DNA of 64,000 bases from contig NZ_CP157210.1 in NCBI RefSeq assembly GCF_046736345.1, positions 3,177,687 to 3,241,686 on the forward strand. Direction: 5' to 3'. This document shows positions 34,507 through 43,375 of the stretch, one piece after another (position 1 is the first letter of the stretch; each line of letters opens with the position of its first letter). The notes beneath the pieces were generated by a model. It saw only the letters and a list, made by a program, of their open reading frames with translations, searched no databases and was not told the origin of the DNA. The position numbers and the translations under genes were made by a program. Origin of the DNA: Hyphococcus formosus. GTDB taxonomy: Bacteria; Pseudomonadota; Alphaproteobacteria; Caulobacterales; Parvularculaceae.

Positions 34507-37253
34507 GCCGAGAGCGCCTCATTCATCTCGGTCATGACCTCGTCCATTCCATCCCCAAAGAGCGCGTACATCTGCCCCATGCCGCCCTTGCCGTCAAAGG
34601 GGGCCATTTCCAGATCATCGCGCTCGATGGTGAATGAGGTGGCGAGGTGGTCGCGGATCATGCGTAGCCAGTCCATCTGTTCCTCGGTGAACTTCTCGCC
34701 CGCGCCGGAATGGCGTTTCAAAATCCAGTTCTGGAAATTGCGCCGCACCCGGTCTGAATTGCGGGTCAGCGTGTCATCAAGGCCCGTCACCCGTCGGATG
34801 AGCGCCACCAGCGCCGTCAGATCGCTGGCGGGGTTGCTGCCCTTGTAGTCATCCAGATACCCATAGGCGCGCCAGACGGTTAGCGGGGCCAGGCGCGGGC
34901 GGTCCTCGGTTAGTTTCTTCAGCACGTCCTTGATCATGGCGTAAGTCACTTCGGACCGGCGGGCAGGCGTATTGAAGTAGATCGAAAGTGCCTCGATCTC
35001 GTCACGGTTCTCGGTCAGGTAATCCTCGAACTCCTGCGCGATTTGTTTCGCGTTCTCGGCCACATCGCCCGCCCATTCCGCGCGCAGCAGCGTGTCTAAG
35101 TTTTCATGATCGATGGTCTGTTCGTTGTCGCGGCGGATTGTGTCCATCAGGTTGATGAGCGGGCCGGTGAAGATGTTGGCGGCCTGTTTGATCCGTTCCT
35201 CGCGGGCGGTTTGCATGGCCATGTCATCAGGTTCGGGGTGGCCCGCGGCTTTGGCGTCTGCCTCTACCTTGTCGGGATCGATGGCGTCGAAGAGGTCGCG
35301 CACGATGGCGGTTAGGGATGTTCCGGCCTCGGTCGCGATCTTTTCCTGATCCTCGGCTCCGAGCTTGTTGTCGAGCCGCGAAAGACGGGCCGCAAGCGAG
35401 CTGACGGTGTCCTCCGATCGGTCACCCATGATCAGCCCCATCGCGAGGTCCTTAAACGGAATCGAGGGCTTGGTGTCGAGCGGCTGGCTGGCGGTTTTTA
35501 GCGATTTGGTGACGCCGACGGCATCGACGATCACGTAGTGAGTCTTTGCGTCAGCAGAAGGGGAGACTTTTTTGAGATCATCCGCTTTCACCACTCTAGT
35601 GCCGCGCCCTTTCATCTGTTCGAAATAATTCTTTGATTTCACGTCGCGCATGAAGATCAGGCATTCGAGCGGTTTGACATCGGTGCCTGTCGCGATCATG
35701 TCCACCGTCACCGCGATGCGCGGGTAATAGTCATTGCGAAAGGCCGAAAGCGAAGATTTCGGGTTTTTAGCGCCGTTGGTGATCTTGCGGCAGAAGTCGT
35801 TGCTTTCGCCGAACTCCTGCCGGACGGTCTGGATGATGTCATCCGCATGGCTGTCAGTTTTCGCGAAAATGAGGGTTTTTGGCAGTTCGTCGCGACCCGG
35901 AAATATCTCGGGCCACTTATCGTGAAAGGCACGTATAACAGTTCGTATCTGATCGGGGTTAACGACAGAGCGGTCAAGCTGAGTGGCGGCATAGGCTTCA
36001 TCTTGGTCTTGTGTTTCCCACCGTTTGGCCCTTGTGTCGCGTTCGCGTTTTTCGACAAGTTGCTCGGCTTTGAGCGTTTCTCCGCCTTTCGTGATTTCGG
36101 TTTCTATCAGGTAGATTTCATTGCCGACGTTCACCTTGTCCGCAACGGCGTTTTCATGGGTGTATTCGCTTACAACGTTCTTCTGAAAGAAACCGTAAGT
36201 GCGATTGTCCGGTGTGGCTGTAAGACCGATCAGATAAGAATCGAAATACTCGATGACCTGGCGCCAAAGATTGTAGATCGAGCGATGGCATTCATCGATC
36301 ACGACAATGTCGAAATATTCCGGGGGGAGCTTGGCGTTGTAGACGACCGGCAGCGGTTTCTTGCGTTTCCATTTCTGCTCTGCCGGGTTTTCCTCATCTG
36401 CGCCTTCATTCAATTCCTCGCCCTTCAGCGTGGCGTACATGCGCTGGATCGTCGAGATGACGACCTGACTGTCGTTCGCGATGGATGGCGAAGTGAGGCG
36501 CTGGACGTTGTAGAGTTCGGTGAACTTGCGATTGTCGTCATTGGGGATGAAGGCCATGAACTCTTGTTCGGCCTGCTCACCGAGGTTCTTAGTATCAACG
36601 AGAAAAAGGATGCGACGGGCTCCGGCATGTTTGAGCAAACGATAAACTTGCGTTATCGCGGTAAAGGTTTTCCCAGAGCCCGTCGCCATTTGGACAAGGG
36701 CGCGAGGTTTGTCAGACTTAAGCGATGTTTCGAGGTTTGTAATAGCCTTGATCTGGCAATCGCGAAGGCCATCAGGATTGAGATTTGGTAGCGCCGAGAT
36801 GCCAGCTCGTAAACTCTTTGGGGCTTGTGTCCAGGACTTCAGTGTTTCTGGCCTGTGAAAAGTAAAGACTTCGCGAGACCGTGGATTGGGATCGCGTGCG
36901 TTTGTGAAGCGCGTGACCTGCCCGGTACTTTCATACAGGAACGGAAGAGGCTCGGAGTTTTTTACCCACTTTAAGTTCGCGTTGGCGTACCCTTCGGATT
37001 GCTCTTCTACGGTGGTGAGCTTGGCCCCCCACTTGTCCGGTTTTGCTTCGACAACACCGACCGCTTGTCGGTCAGCAAAAAGGACGTAGTCGGCGGGCCC
37101 GATGTCTGTCTGGTATTCGCGAACCGCCACACCTAAACCAGCGTTAAAATCGAGTGAGTCCTTATCCTGGACAATCCACCCAGCTACCCTCAGGCGTTTA
37201 TCGATCCGATCCCGAGCGATTTGCTCTGGAGTTTGATTTATATCGGGTGACAC
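34503..37253 (-). CDS. hsdR: type I restriction endonuclease/translocase subunit
   Basis: ATP-dependent translocase and nuclease of the type I complex. The N-terminal PD-(D/E)xK site is D55 with VVEAKPDK (E69/K71). The SF2 motor has QMATGSGKTF (189-198), VVIDECHRS and LTATPDN, followed by ARAHxx-like motif V/VI text DMIATGTDVKPLECLIFMRDVKSKNYFEQMKGRGTR. The C-terminal helical domain fits HsdR. Length 916 aa is on the short side of the family. It starts with GTG. It is the first gene of the operon; a promoter is expected in the 214 bases before it. Confidence 0.93.
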   Translation of the reverse strand: MSPDINQTPEQIARDRIDKRLRVAGWIVQDKDSLDFNAGLGVAVREYQTDIGPADYVLFADRQAVGVVEAKPDKWGAKLTTVEEQSEGYANANLKWVKNSEPLPFLYESTGQVTRFTNARDPNPRSREVFTFHRPETLKSWTQAPKSLRAGISALPNLNPDGLRDCQIKAITNLETSLKSDKPRALVQMATGSGKTFTAITQVYRLLKHAGARRILFLVDTKNLGEQAEQEFMAFIPNDDNRKFTELYNVQRLTSPSIANDSQVVISTIQRMYATLKGEELNEGADEENPAEQKWKRKKPLPVVYNAKLPPEYFDIVVIDECHRSIYNLWRQVIEYFDSYLIGLTATPDNRTYGFFQKNVVSEYTHENAVADKVNVGNEIYLIETEITKGGETLKAEQLVEKRERDTRAKRWETQDQDEAYAATQLDRSVVNPDQIRTVIRAFHDKWPEIFPGRDELPKTLIFAKTDSHADDIIQTVRQEFGESNDFCRKITNGAKNPKSSLSAFRNDYYPRIAVTVDMIATGTDVKPLECLIFMRDVKSKNYFEQMKGRGTRVVKADDLKKVSPSADAKTHYVIVDAVGVTKSLKTASQPLDTKPSIPFKDLAMGLIMGDRSEDTVSSLAARLSRLDNKLGAEDQEKIATEAGTSLTAIVRDLFDAIDPDKVEADAKAAGHPEPDDMAMQTAREERIKQAANIFTGPLINLMDTIRRDNEQTIDHENLDTLLRAEWAGDVAENAKQIAQEFEDYLTENRDEIEALSIYFNTPARRSEVTYAMIKDVLKKLTEDRPRLAPLTVWRAYGYLDDYKGSNPASDLTALVALIRRVTGLDDTLTRNSDRVRRNFQNWILKRHSGAGEKFTEEQMDWLRMIRDHLATSFTIERDDLEMAPFDGKGGMGQMYALFGDGMDEVMTEMNEALSA

Positions 37254-37467
37254 GCGACGAAGCCTAATATTGCTTTTGTTTCGCCAATACTGGTCATAGT
37301 GAAGCTAAAATGCAATCTGAGATGCTGATTAGTAGTCTTCATTTTTTAGTCTAAAACACCTTATCTTCAAGCGCTTACGGAAATAGCGTAGTCCATTGTA
37401 GATGGAGAACAGGGTTTTCTTACTTCGAAGCCTCAGCAAAGCTTTATCAAATCCTAAAGGTGAGAGT

Positions 37468-38565
37468 TTATTGCCCGCGCTCAACCTGGCGCTTCATCCA
37501 TTCAAGTGCTTCGGGTGGCGGTGATTCGCTTGGCGCGGTTTTCTTGTCCATTAGGCCAGCCATGATCTCTCCAGTTTGATGGTCGGGGAGCGTTCCGTAG
37601 CTCGTCCATGTCGTGTCGGCCTTTTCGTGGCCAAGGTTCTGGCTCCAGGCTTTTGAGTCGCGCAGTCCCAGGTTCAGGTCATAGGCGAGGTGGGCAAGGG
37701 TCTTCCGAAAGCTGTGGGGGTGAAAATAGGACAGGCCAGAGACTTCGAAGCGCTCGCGAAAGATACGGCGAATTGCGGATGCATCGGTCCAGTATTCACG
37801 TGTGAGGCCCAAAGCCGCGAATACTCCATCTTCATTCAAGCCTGTTTCTGTCTTGGGGAAAAGCGGATCTGTTTCGGCGAAAAGTAGCTCTGTTTTCAGG
37901 TATGCGACCCATTCCTCGATAATCTTCACGAAGTCGTCCCCGACGGGGAAGAAAAAGGTCTTCATCGTTTTCGAGTTCTTGGTATTGACGACGCGAGCAT
38001 CCTGAAACACTTCGCGCCTAGCCATATTGACCTTGCCAACGGGAAGGGACGCTAAAGCTGCATCACGCATTCCGGTCAAAATGGCAAATGCAATTAAGGC
38101 TCGGTCACGCTTTTCTATAGAGGTTTCGTCTGGAGCGGTGGTAATGACGTGTCGAATTTGAGCTAGGCTCGGGAAAGGCTTTTCGCGCGAAGCAGCGGCG
38201 ATTCGGTCTTGGCGACCGGAAGGGCTAAAATAGGCAGCGTCAGTGAAATCCACTTTGCTCTTATATCCAGGTTGGTCCGAAAGCCACTCAATGAAGGCTT
38301 TTAGTATCTGGAGACGTGATCGGATCGTTGTTTCGGACAGCGGCTTGCCAGTCTTTTCATTTGTCGCCTTTTCGAGGTCGCGCTTAAACTTGCGCGCTTG
38401 CTCAAAGTGGAAGGCTGTAAAATCGCGGTTCCCGGTCGATTGTTCAAAGAGCGAAATTGCTGCGGCGACCTGAGTGGTCGTCTTCACATCTTTGCGTCTC
38501 GCATCTTCGAGCCAATTCAGATATTTCCGTTTGATCCGCTCATTTTTTGAGTTGATTTTGAGCAT
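37468..38565 (-). CDS. tyrosine recombinase (second recombinase of element A)
   Basis: Site-specific recombinase, 365 aa. The core-binding N-terminal domain (about 1-130) is followed by the catalytic domain: Arg I in LTGMRDAALASL, HxxR in HPHSFRKTLAHLA, second His in LGHEKADTT and the nucleophilic tyrosine in WTSYG. All catalytic residues are in place. It lies between the hsdR operon and the HTH/AlpA genes, which also point left, and is about 2.8 kb from the terminal integrase. It may move a nested sub-element or resolve element A; no matching attachment repeat was found near it. Confidence 0.88.
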   Translation of the reverse strand: MLKINSKNERIKRKYLNWLEDARRKDVKTTTQVAAAISLFEQSTGNRDFTAFHFEQARKFKRDLEKATNEKTGKPLSETTIRSRLQILKAFIEWLSDQPGYKSKVDFTDAAYFSPSGRQDRIAAASREKPFPSLAQIRHVITTAPDETSIEKRDRALIAFAILTGMRDAALASLPVGKVNMARREVFQDARVVNTKNSKTMKTFFFPVGDDFVKIIEEWVAYLKTELLFAETDPLFPKTETGLNEDGVFAALGLTREYWTDASAIRRIFRERFEVSGLSYFHPHSFRKTLAHLAYDLNLGLRDSKAWSQNLGHEKADTTWTSYGTLPDHQTGEIMAGLMDKKTAPSESPPPEALEWMKRQVERGQ

Positions 38566-38610
38566 GGTTTCGCGCTCCCAGTCTAAGTGAACATTTAAGC
38601 AGGGGTGTAT

Positions 38611-39045
38611 TCACTCAATTAGGTGTTTGAGATGCTGCGGCGCTGAAAGGCGAATTATTCGACGGAGTGTGGCAAGGGTCTTCAGCGAGAAGCGCTTGTG
38701 AACCACCGCTGCGCAGTCGGAACAAAGCGCCCGGATATTGCAGGAGTTCACATTCGCGCCAATAATCTCGGCTTCACCAAACGCTGCTGTACGGGGTGCG
38801 CGACATCTAAAGCAAAACCATTCATGAAGCGCGCATTTCTGTTTTCTGGGAGTACGGCGGTCGATGAATTCTCGAAGCGCCTTTCCATGAATTAGGAATG
38901 GCTTCGACTGGTCGATTGGCGACAATTCACCCTTGCTAAGCCACCTGAGGACTGAGCCTCTGTGTAAGCCCAAGGCAGTGGCCGTTTCACTAACTGTATA
39001 GCAGCGGTGGATACTGATCGACCGGCCATTCAGCCTACGCCCCAT
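38611..39045 (-). CDS. HTH and zinc-ribbon-type DNA-binding protein
   Basis: A 144-residue protein with an N-terminal MerR/excisionase-like helix-turn-helix (CYTVSETATALGLHRGSVLRWLSKGELSPI, residues about 15-45) and a C-terminal part with CxxC pairs (WFCFRCRAPRTAA, then NIRALCSDCAAVVH) that could bind zinc. Family unnamed. I chose the ATG at 39045; two upstream ATGs are possible. It overlaps alpA by 11 bases, so both are probably in one transcript. Likely a regulator or excisionase of element A. Confidence 0.7.
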   Translation of the reverse strand: MGRRLNGRSISIHRCYTVSETATALGLHRGSVLRWLSKGELSPIDQSKPFLIHGKALREFIDRRTPRKQKCALHEWFCFRCRAPRTAAFGEAEIIGANVNSCNIRALCSDCAAVVHKRFSLKTLATLRRIIRLSAPQHLKHLIE

Positions 39046-39250
39046 TGCTGGACACGCCATTGGCAATGAGCGCGTAGATTTCCTCAGCGCGCCAGACAGT
39101 GACGCGTGCGCCCAGCTTGAGCGGCTTAGGGAAACGCCCGTCTTTGACGCCAGCCCACCAGGTGGACTTGGAAACTGGGATTGGGCCGGAGGGTGCCAGA
39201 ATTTGCTTCAGGCGGACAAATCCGGTTTGGGGGAATTTGTTGTTGTCCAT
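39035..39250 (-). CDS. AlpA-like transcriptional regulator / excisionase
   Basis: A 71-residue winged-HTH protein of the AlpA group: FVRLKQILAPSGPIPVSKSTWWAGVKDGRFPKPLKLGARVTVWRAEEIYALI. The W-x-x-G-V-x-x-G-R-F-P-x-P and W-R-x-x-E-I motifs are diagnostic. AlpA proteins activate integrase expression or assist excision in P4-like and prophage elements. The ribosome site GAGG lies 8 bases upstream of the ATG. It precedes the HTH protein and the recombinase in the same direction. Confidence 0.88.
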   Translation of the reverse strand: MDNNKFPQTGFVRLKQILAPSGPIPVSKSTWWAGVKDGRFPKPLKLGARVTVWRAEEIYALIANGVSSNGA

Positions 39251-39349
39251 TTAGTTCACCTCGACTTGTAACGGTTCGAGGCAGTGTTATTAGGATACGC
39301 CGGGATCGAGGCCTAATTAGGATTTCGACAATCCTAATTAGGGTTGTTG

Positions 39350-39985
39350 CTATTTTGCGTCATCATCTATCGTTTCCCAGTCGATCAACTCACAAGCTTC
39401 ATTGACCCACCTGCGGATTGTATCATCGCTTAGGGGAACATTGAGTAACCTAAGATCAGTCTCTATGTCTGTTATTGCTGAGTTTTGTCGCAGTTTCGGG
39501 TTATAACCGTATCCGCGAACGGCCATTCCAGCGATCAGCTTTAGCATTGATGATTTAGTTTTATGGTGCAGAACATTATCTTTTGGTAGTTCGCTTGCGA
39601 TGGCCTGGTTTTCGATATTCGCGCTGAAATCAGATTCTGGGATGAGTTGTTCATCCGATTGCCTCACCACTTTCGCCGCCTTGACTGCTATGACGAGCTC
39701 CTTTGGTGGACTATATCCCTGAGTTTTGGCCCAGTTTAGAATTTGCTCGGGCTTAAGATGCCTGCCATCAGATAGTGCAGTTTTAGCTCTATTGAGCATT
39801 TCCAAAAGATCGCAGAACTGTCGAAAATTAAACGCTGGGCGCGATCCGGATATTCTATCTCGCGCTAGCACAATCCGAGGATCGAGCCTGAGCAGTAACG
39901 CCCCGGCCTCCTCGCGAGTCCACGTTTCTAATCTGGCGAAATATTTGAAGCAATTCTCATCAGCTTGGTAGTCTGCATCTGACAT
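39350..39985 (-). CDS. hypothetical protein of integrative elements
   Basis: A 211-residue soluble protein I cannot name. The N-terminus has FARLETWTREEAGALLLRLDPR, and the C-terminal half has KSSMLKLIAGMAVRGYGYNPKLRQNSAITDIETDLRLLNVPLSDDTIRRWVNEA, a helix-rich pattern I have seen in hypothetical proteins beside P4-type integrases. Possibly an element-encoded DNA-binding factor (the last helices look like an HTH). It lies between the integrase and alpA and points left. No activity can be assigned. Confidence 0.65.
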   Translation of the reverse strand: MSDADYQADENCFKYFARLETWTREEAGALLLRLDPRIVLARDRISGSRPAFNFRQFCDLLEMLNRAKTALSDGRHLKPEQILNWAKTQGYSPPKELVIAVKAAKVVRQSDEQLIPESDFSANIENQAIASELPKDNVLHHKTKSSMLKLIAGMAVRGYGYNPKLRQNSAITDIETDLRLLNVPLSDDTIRRWVNEACELIDWETIDDDAK

Positions 39986-40226
39986 CGGTCCGACCTGTTT
40001 AATATACGCTATCGGACAACATTAGATGAATCAAAACCAAATACCCAAGCTTGTTTTAAATAACTGAGACACTACCCAACTTTTGACAGAAGTGGTTCTG
40101 GACACAGGTAGCGTTATACTGAGAGCTTGATGCTGACTTTCAACGATGATGTTCTCTTTGAGAAAGCTGCATTGCCATTTTTTCAATTGTGAATGCTTGA
40201 AATAATTTCCCGTGGCTGATTCCAGT

Positions 40227-41411
40227 TTAGGTAACGGCGAGTAGTCGGTCCGCCCACCATTGGCACATTTTCACGCGTTCGTCCCAATAGCTACTGCGGT
40301 GGTAGGCGCGTCTAACTTCGTCTGAACCTCTATGCGCCAATTCTGCTTCGATAGCATCTGGCGACCATTTCCCGCTTTCGTTTAATAGGCTTGATGCGCT
40401 GGCGCGAAAGCCGTGCGACGTACATTCGTCTTGGGTAAACCCCATTCTGCGAAGTGCTGTATTCATTGTGTTTTCGCTAATCGGCTTTCCGTTCCGCAAT
40501 GTGGAAGGGAATACCAATTCAGTGTCAAAATTTATTTCGCGCAATTCTCTAAGCAATTCGACGGCTTGGGTCGGTAGTGGTTTGATATGCTTACGGCGCA
40601 TTTTCATCCGTTCCGCCGGAATCGTCCACTTGCGCGCATCAAGATCAAATTCATCCCATTTTGCGAGCCGCAGTTCGCCCGGGCGTGTGTAGAGTAGGGC
40701 CATTAGCTTAAGCGCTGTACGTGTCTCCGGCGCGCCTGATTGATAACCCCAAATGGCTCTAATGAGCCCGGCATAATCTTCCCATTCAGTAAAAGCCGCC
40801 ATGTGAACGGTTTTGGGTGTTGTGAGCGCGCCACGTAGGCCGAAAGTCGGATCGTTGGACGCTCGCGTCGTTGAGATCGCGAATCGGAAAACCTGCCCGA
40901 TAACGGATCGCATTCGCTTAGCCGTTTCGTAATTCCCCTTCGCTTCGACTTTCCGAAGTGTGGCGAGTATCTGCGGTGCAGTTATCGCCGTTATGGGAAG
41001 GTCGCCAAGGTCTGGCATTGCGAGGCTTAACAGCCACCGCTTCTTCTCCAGCGTTCGTTCAGCCAGCCCCTCTTTCTCGCCCTTCTCGATAAGCTCGTCC
41101 GCGATCTTCCCGAAAGTGTGTTCAGTGAGCGCGATCTGTTCTTCCTTCTCAGCTTTTGCATGGGCGGCAGGATCAATCGCTTCGGCGAGGAGTGCCTTTG
41201 CATCGTGGCGCTTGCTTCTCGCAAGTGCGAGGGAAACGTCTGGATAAGCGCCGAAAGCCAGCAATTTCTGCTTCCCGTCGAACCGGTACGCCATGCGCCA
41301 GAGTTTTGAGCCAGTGGGTTTAACTTCGATGTAAAGGCCGCCGCCGTCACTTCTTCTAAATGGCTTAGATTCGGGCTTTAAGCGGCGGATTTGTATATCT
41401 GTAAGCGCCAT
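40227..41411 (-). CDS. P4-type tyrosine integrase of element A
   Basis: A 394-residue integrase that inserts element A at tRNA-Leu. The N-terminus has the DUF4102 arm-binding pattern (IRRLKPESKPFRRSDGGGLYIEVKPTGSKLWRMAYRFDGKQKLLAFGAYPDVSLALARSK). Catalytic residues: Arg I in LYTRPGELRL, HxxR in SHGFRASAS, the following His in LAHRGSDEV and Tyr in RAYHRSSYW. Its ATG is preceded within 2 bases by an inverted arm-type repeat (41413-41432), so integrase binding would cover its own promoter. Attachment-site remnant 41609-41628 lies 198 bases upstream. Confidence 0.92.
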   Translation of the reverse strand: MALTDIQIRRLKPESKPFRRSDGGGLYIEVKPTGSKLWRMAYRFDGKQKLLAFGAYPDVSLALARSKRHDAKALLAEAIDPAAHAKAEKEEQIALTEHTFGKIADELIEKGEKEGLAERTLEKKRWLLSLAMPDLGDLPITAITAPQILATLRKVEAKGNYETAKRMRSVIGQVFRFAISTTRASNDPTFGLRGALTTPKTVHMAAFTEWEDYAGLIRAIWGYQSGAPETRTALKLMALLYTRPGELRLAKWDEFDLDARKWTIPAERMKMRRKHIKPLPTQAVELLRELREINFDTELVFPSTLRNGKPISENTMNTALRRMGFTQDECTSHGFRASASSLLNESGKWSPDAIEAELAHRGSDEVRRAYHRSSYWDERVKMCQWWADRLLAVT

Positions 41412-41412
41412 T

Positions 41413-41485
41413 GTTGGTACTTTCGTTGGTATCGTGGCAGTACCATAGCGCTAAAACGGGGTAGGGTACCAACGAAAGTACCAAC
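41413..41485. repeat. inverted arm-type repeats upstream of P4 integrase
   Basis: A 19-20 base unit occurs inverted at 41413-41432 and direct at 41466-41485 (GTACCAACGAAAGTACCAAC), with a further half-copy near 41496. A one-mismatch copy is at 27955-27974. Likely integrase arm or excisionase sites, possibly also autoregulatory. Confidence 0.7.
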
Positions 41486-41608
41486 ATTTCGATTGGATAC
41501 CAACAAATCAGGCCGGATAAGGTCGGACATTGTTATCGCGTAGTTGATGCGTAAAGCAATGAAATCATTGTGTTATTTATCGTTATCGGATTTTCTGGGA
41601 TGTCCCTT

Positions 41609-41628
41609 TGGTGCCCAGGAGAGGAACC
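41609..41628 (-). repeat. attachment-site remnant between elements A and B
   Basis: TGGTGCCCAGGAGA is identical to the tRNA-Leu 3' end including CCA (14 bases); the following bases diverge. It marks the A/B junction. Confidence 0.65.
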
Positions 41629-42044
41629 ATACCAAATTAAAAACAACTAAAAAACAATAGCTTAGAGGTGGTAAATTTCCATTTAATGTAGCGAATTGCA
41701 TCTGTTTTTGTATCAAATTGCATGCCTCTGATCAACTGTATGGCTGGTGCGAAATTGGGACCCGAACTACCGCGCCGAAAGGAGGACTCGAACTCCTATC
41801 GTCGTAGCTTGATAAGGGTGGGCTACGATTGGGGAGGGGTACCCGGAAAAACACCCCGGTAGCTCGTTATTGATAATATGCGCCCCTGAGGTCTGGGGGT
41901 AACATCGCATACATCCGAGGATTTAAGGGTGAGAAGCTTGTGGTTGCACTCAATCATAGAGTGCGCCTGCATTCTCTACGTCTATAGCTTTCAATTGGGA
42001 TCAATATTGATATAAATCATCACAAATTGCATTGGGGGAAGTTC
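41629..42044. other. non-coding left end of element B
   Basis: 416 bp without a convincing gene. It contains the T-arm-like sequence described separately and a CGTAGC/GCTACG hairpin (41803-41827). A promoter for the VPLPA-CTERM gene is expected near its right end. Confidence 0.5.
41781..41797 (-). other. tRNA T-arm-like hairpin
   Basis: On the minus strand AGGAG-TTCGAGT-CCTCC forms a 5-bp stem with a 7-base loop carrying the T-loop consensus TTCGA. No full cloverleaf or matching acceptor 5' half is seen, so it may be an old attachment remnant of another tRNA. Confidence 0.3.
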
Positions 42045-42683
42045 ATGAGAAGTATTATTGGTGCCGTAATTGCGTTTTTTCTTGGTTTTATGCCAGCACA
42101 TGCAGAACCGGTCACCTATCAGATATTGCTAGAGGGGGAAGGTTTCTCGAATGGGGAGGCAGTATCAATCTCAGGCACCGGTTCGTTCGTTTGGGATTCT
42201 GAAGACCTCGTAGACTTCAACGATTACTGCGTTACTGACTGCGGTAACCTGCCCACACTCGCCCTCATAAAAAGTATCAATTTTGATGTCCCACAGCTAG
42301 GTCTTGGTATTCATGGAAACGACACAGCTTCGTTAGGTATATTTGACGAAAATTACGGTTATCTCTTTTTCAACGGCTCAGGAATGTTGGGTTTCTGTTT
42401 GGTCACGCAGAATGCCTTCTTTGGTTGTGAGCAAGCTGGTGATGGGATGCCTAGCGGTAATCACAGTGGAACCCGAGCGATATTTTTAGGTGATGCAAAT
42501 CAAGGTGCACCATTTCAGTTTAATCTAGCAGGAAACGATTGGCAGTATTCTGGGGTAGACGGATCTTCCTTTAATGGTACGGCGTCAGGCACCATAGAAA
42601 TCCAAGCTGTTCCAATCCCCGCAGCGTTGCCTATGTTTTTGTCTGCTTTGTTTGGATTCGGAGCATTTCGGTGGTTGAGTTGA
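42045..42683 (+). CDS. VPLPA-CTERM sorted exported protein
   Basis: A 212-residue secreted protein. Residues 1-20 are a signal peptide (IIGAVIAFFLGFMPAHA). The C-terminus AVPIPAALPMFLSALFGFGAFRWLS matches the VPLPA-CTERM anchor: the PEP-CTERM-like VPLPAALPL motif, a hydrophobic helix and a basic residue. Such proteins are processed by exosortase, which is not in this window. The middle has a beta-rich region of unknown fold. I chose ATG 42045 with GGGGGAAG before it. Being in an integrative element, it may be a cargo surface protein. Confidence 0.8.
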   Translation: MRSIIGAVIAFFLGFMPAHAEPVTYQILLEGEGFSNGEAVSISGTGSFVWDSEDLVDFNDYCVTDCGNLPTLALIKSINFDVPQLGLGIHGNDTASLGIFDENYGYLFFNGSGMLGFCLVTQNAFFGCEQAGDGMPSGNHSGTRAIFLGDANQGAPFQFNLAGNDWQYSGVDGSSFNGTASGTIEIQAVPIPAALPMFLSALFGFGAFRWLS

Positions 42684-42818
42684 AAACCATCAAGTGGTTG
42701 GAATAGAAGCAAATAGGCTATTTGCGATGGTGGGGTATTTATGCATCGAATGAGTCCTTCTAATTAAAGGTTAATCCGCGGAATGTTGTTTCGAACCCGG
42801 TTTGGAAGGGGGGGGGGC

Positions 42819-43358
42819 ATGAATGATGTGATCGGGGTCGGAGATTTTTTGATTGGCGTTTCGGCCGCGGTAGCGTTGACGGGATTGTTTGTTAGTTATC
42901 GCACAAGACGGTTGGCTCATTTAGATTTTCCGCCGCTTGACTGGCGTGTTAAGTGGGAGAAATTCGAACCAAATAGTTATACCGATGGTGTTGGTCAATT
43001 CCCGATGTGGGGTGGTGATTTCCGAAGAATCGATTTGGAGGTCCGTTTGAAAAGCGATACGTTTCATATAACGGAAATTCGATTACCCTGGCTATTCTTT
43101 CATTGTTTTAGACGGCCGCGTCTCTATAAAATTGATGCGCAATTACGGCCGCGGACGCATGATGGAAAAGGTTATCGTCGCCTATGGGGCGGTCTGAATA
43201 AGTGGTCATTTTATGTTGGCGGAAAATCTGAACCGAAGCATCTCATGGTAAAAATAGAGATGATGGGACATTCTCAAGCGTATGTATGGGCGAAGTTGCG
43301 CCTTGATATTTACCCTGATAGCCCTCTGAATTATTGGCGTGGAATAGCCAGCATCTAA
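42819..43358 (+). CDS. membrane-anchored protein paired with DUF4062 gene
   Basis: A 179-residue protein I do not recognise. The N-terminus has one membrane helix (about residues 6-25, FLIGVSAAVALTGLFVSY); the rest is soluble, with many aromatic and basic residues (DWRVKWEKFEPNSY, WLFFHCFRRPRLYK). I chose ATG 42819; a G10 run (42808-42817) sits just before it as the ribosome site. It is followed after 17 bases by the DUF4062 gene and both point right. It might anchor or sense for the DUF4062 protein; this is inference. Confidence 0.6.
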   Translation: MNDVIGVGDFLIGVSAAVALTGLFVSYRTRRLAHLDFPPLDWRVKWEKFEPNSYTDGVGQFPMWGGDFRRIDLEVRLKSDTFHITEIRLPWLFFHCFRRPRLYKIDAQLRPRTHDGKGYRRLWGGLNKWSFYVGGKSEPKHLMVKIEMMGHSQAYVWAKLRLDIYPDSPLNYWRGIASI

Positions 43359-43375
43359 TTTGAGCGAGATCTTCT

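Larger units (their letters stand above)
27880..41628. mobile_element. integrative element A (type I R-M / Septu island)
   Basis: Bounded by tRNA-Leu 3'-end remnants at 27880-27904 and 41609-41628. Just inside both ends are near-identical arm-type repeats (27955-27974; 41413-41432 inverted and 41466-41485). A P4-type integrase sits at the right end. Cargo is a type I R-M locus with a Septu-like insert, an AlpA-like regulator and a second recombinase. Exact core boundaries are inferred; the two remnants differ from the tRNA by several bases. Confidence 0.7.
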
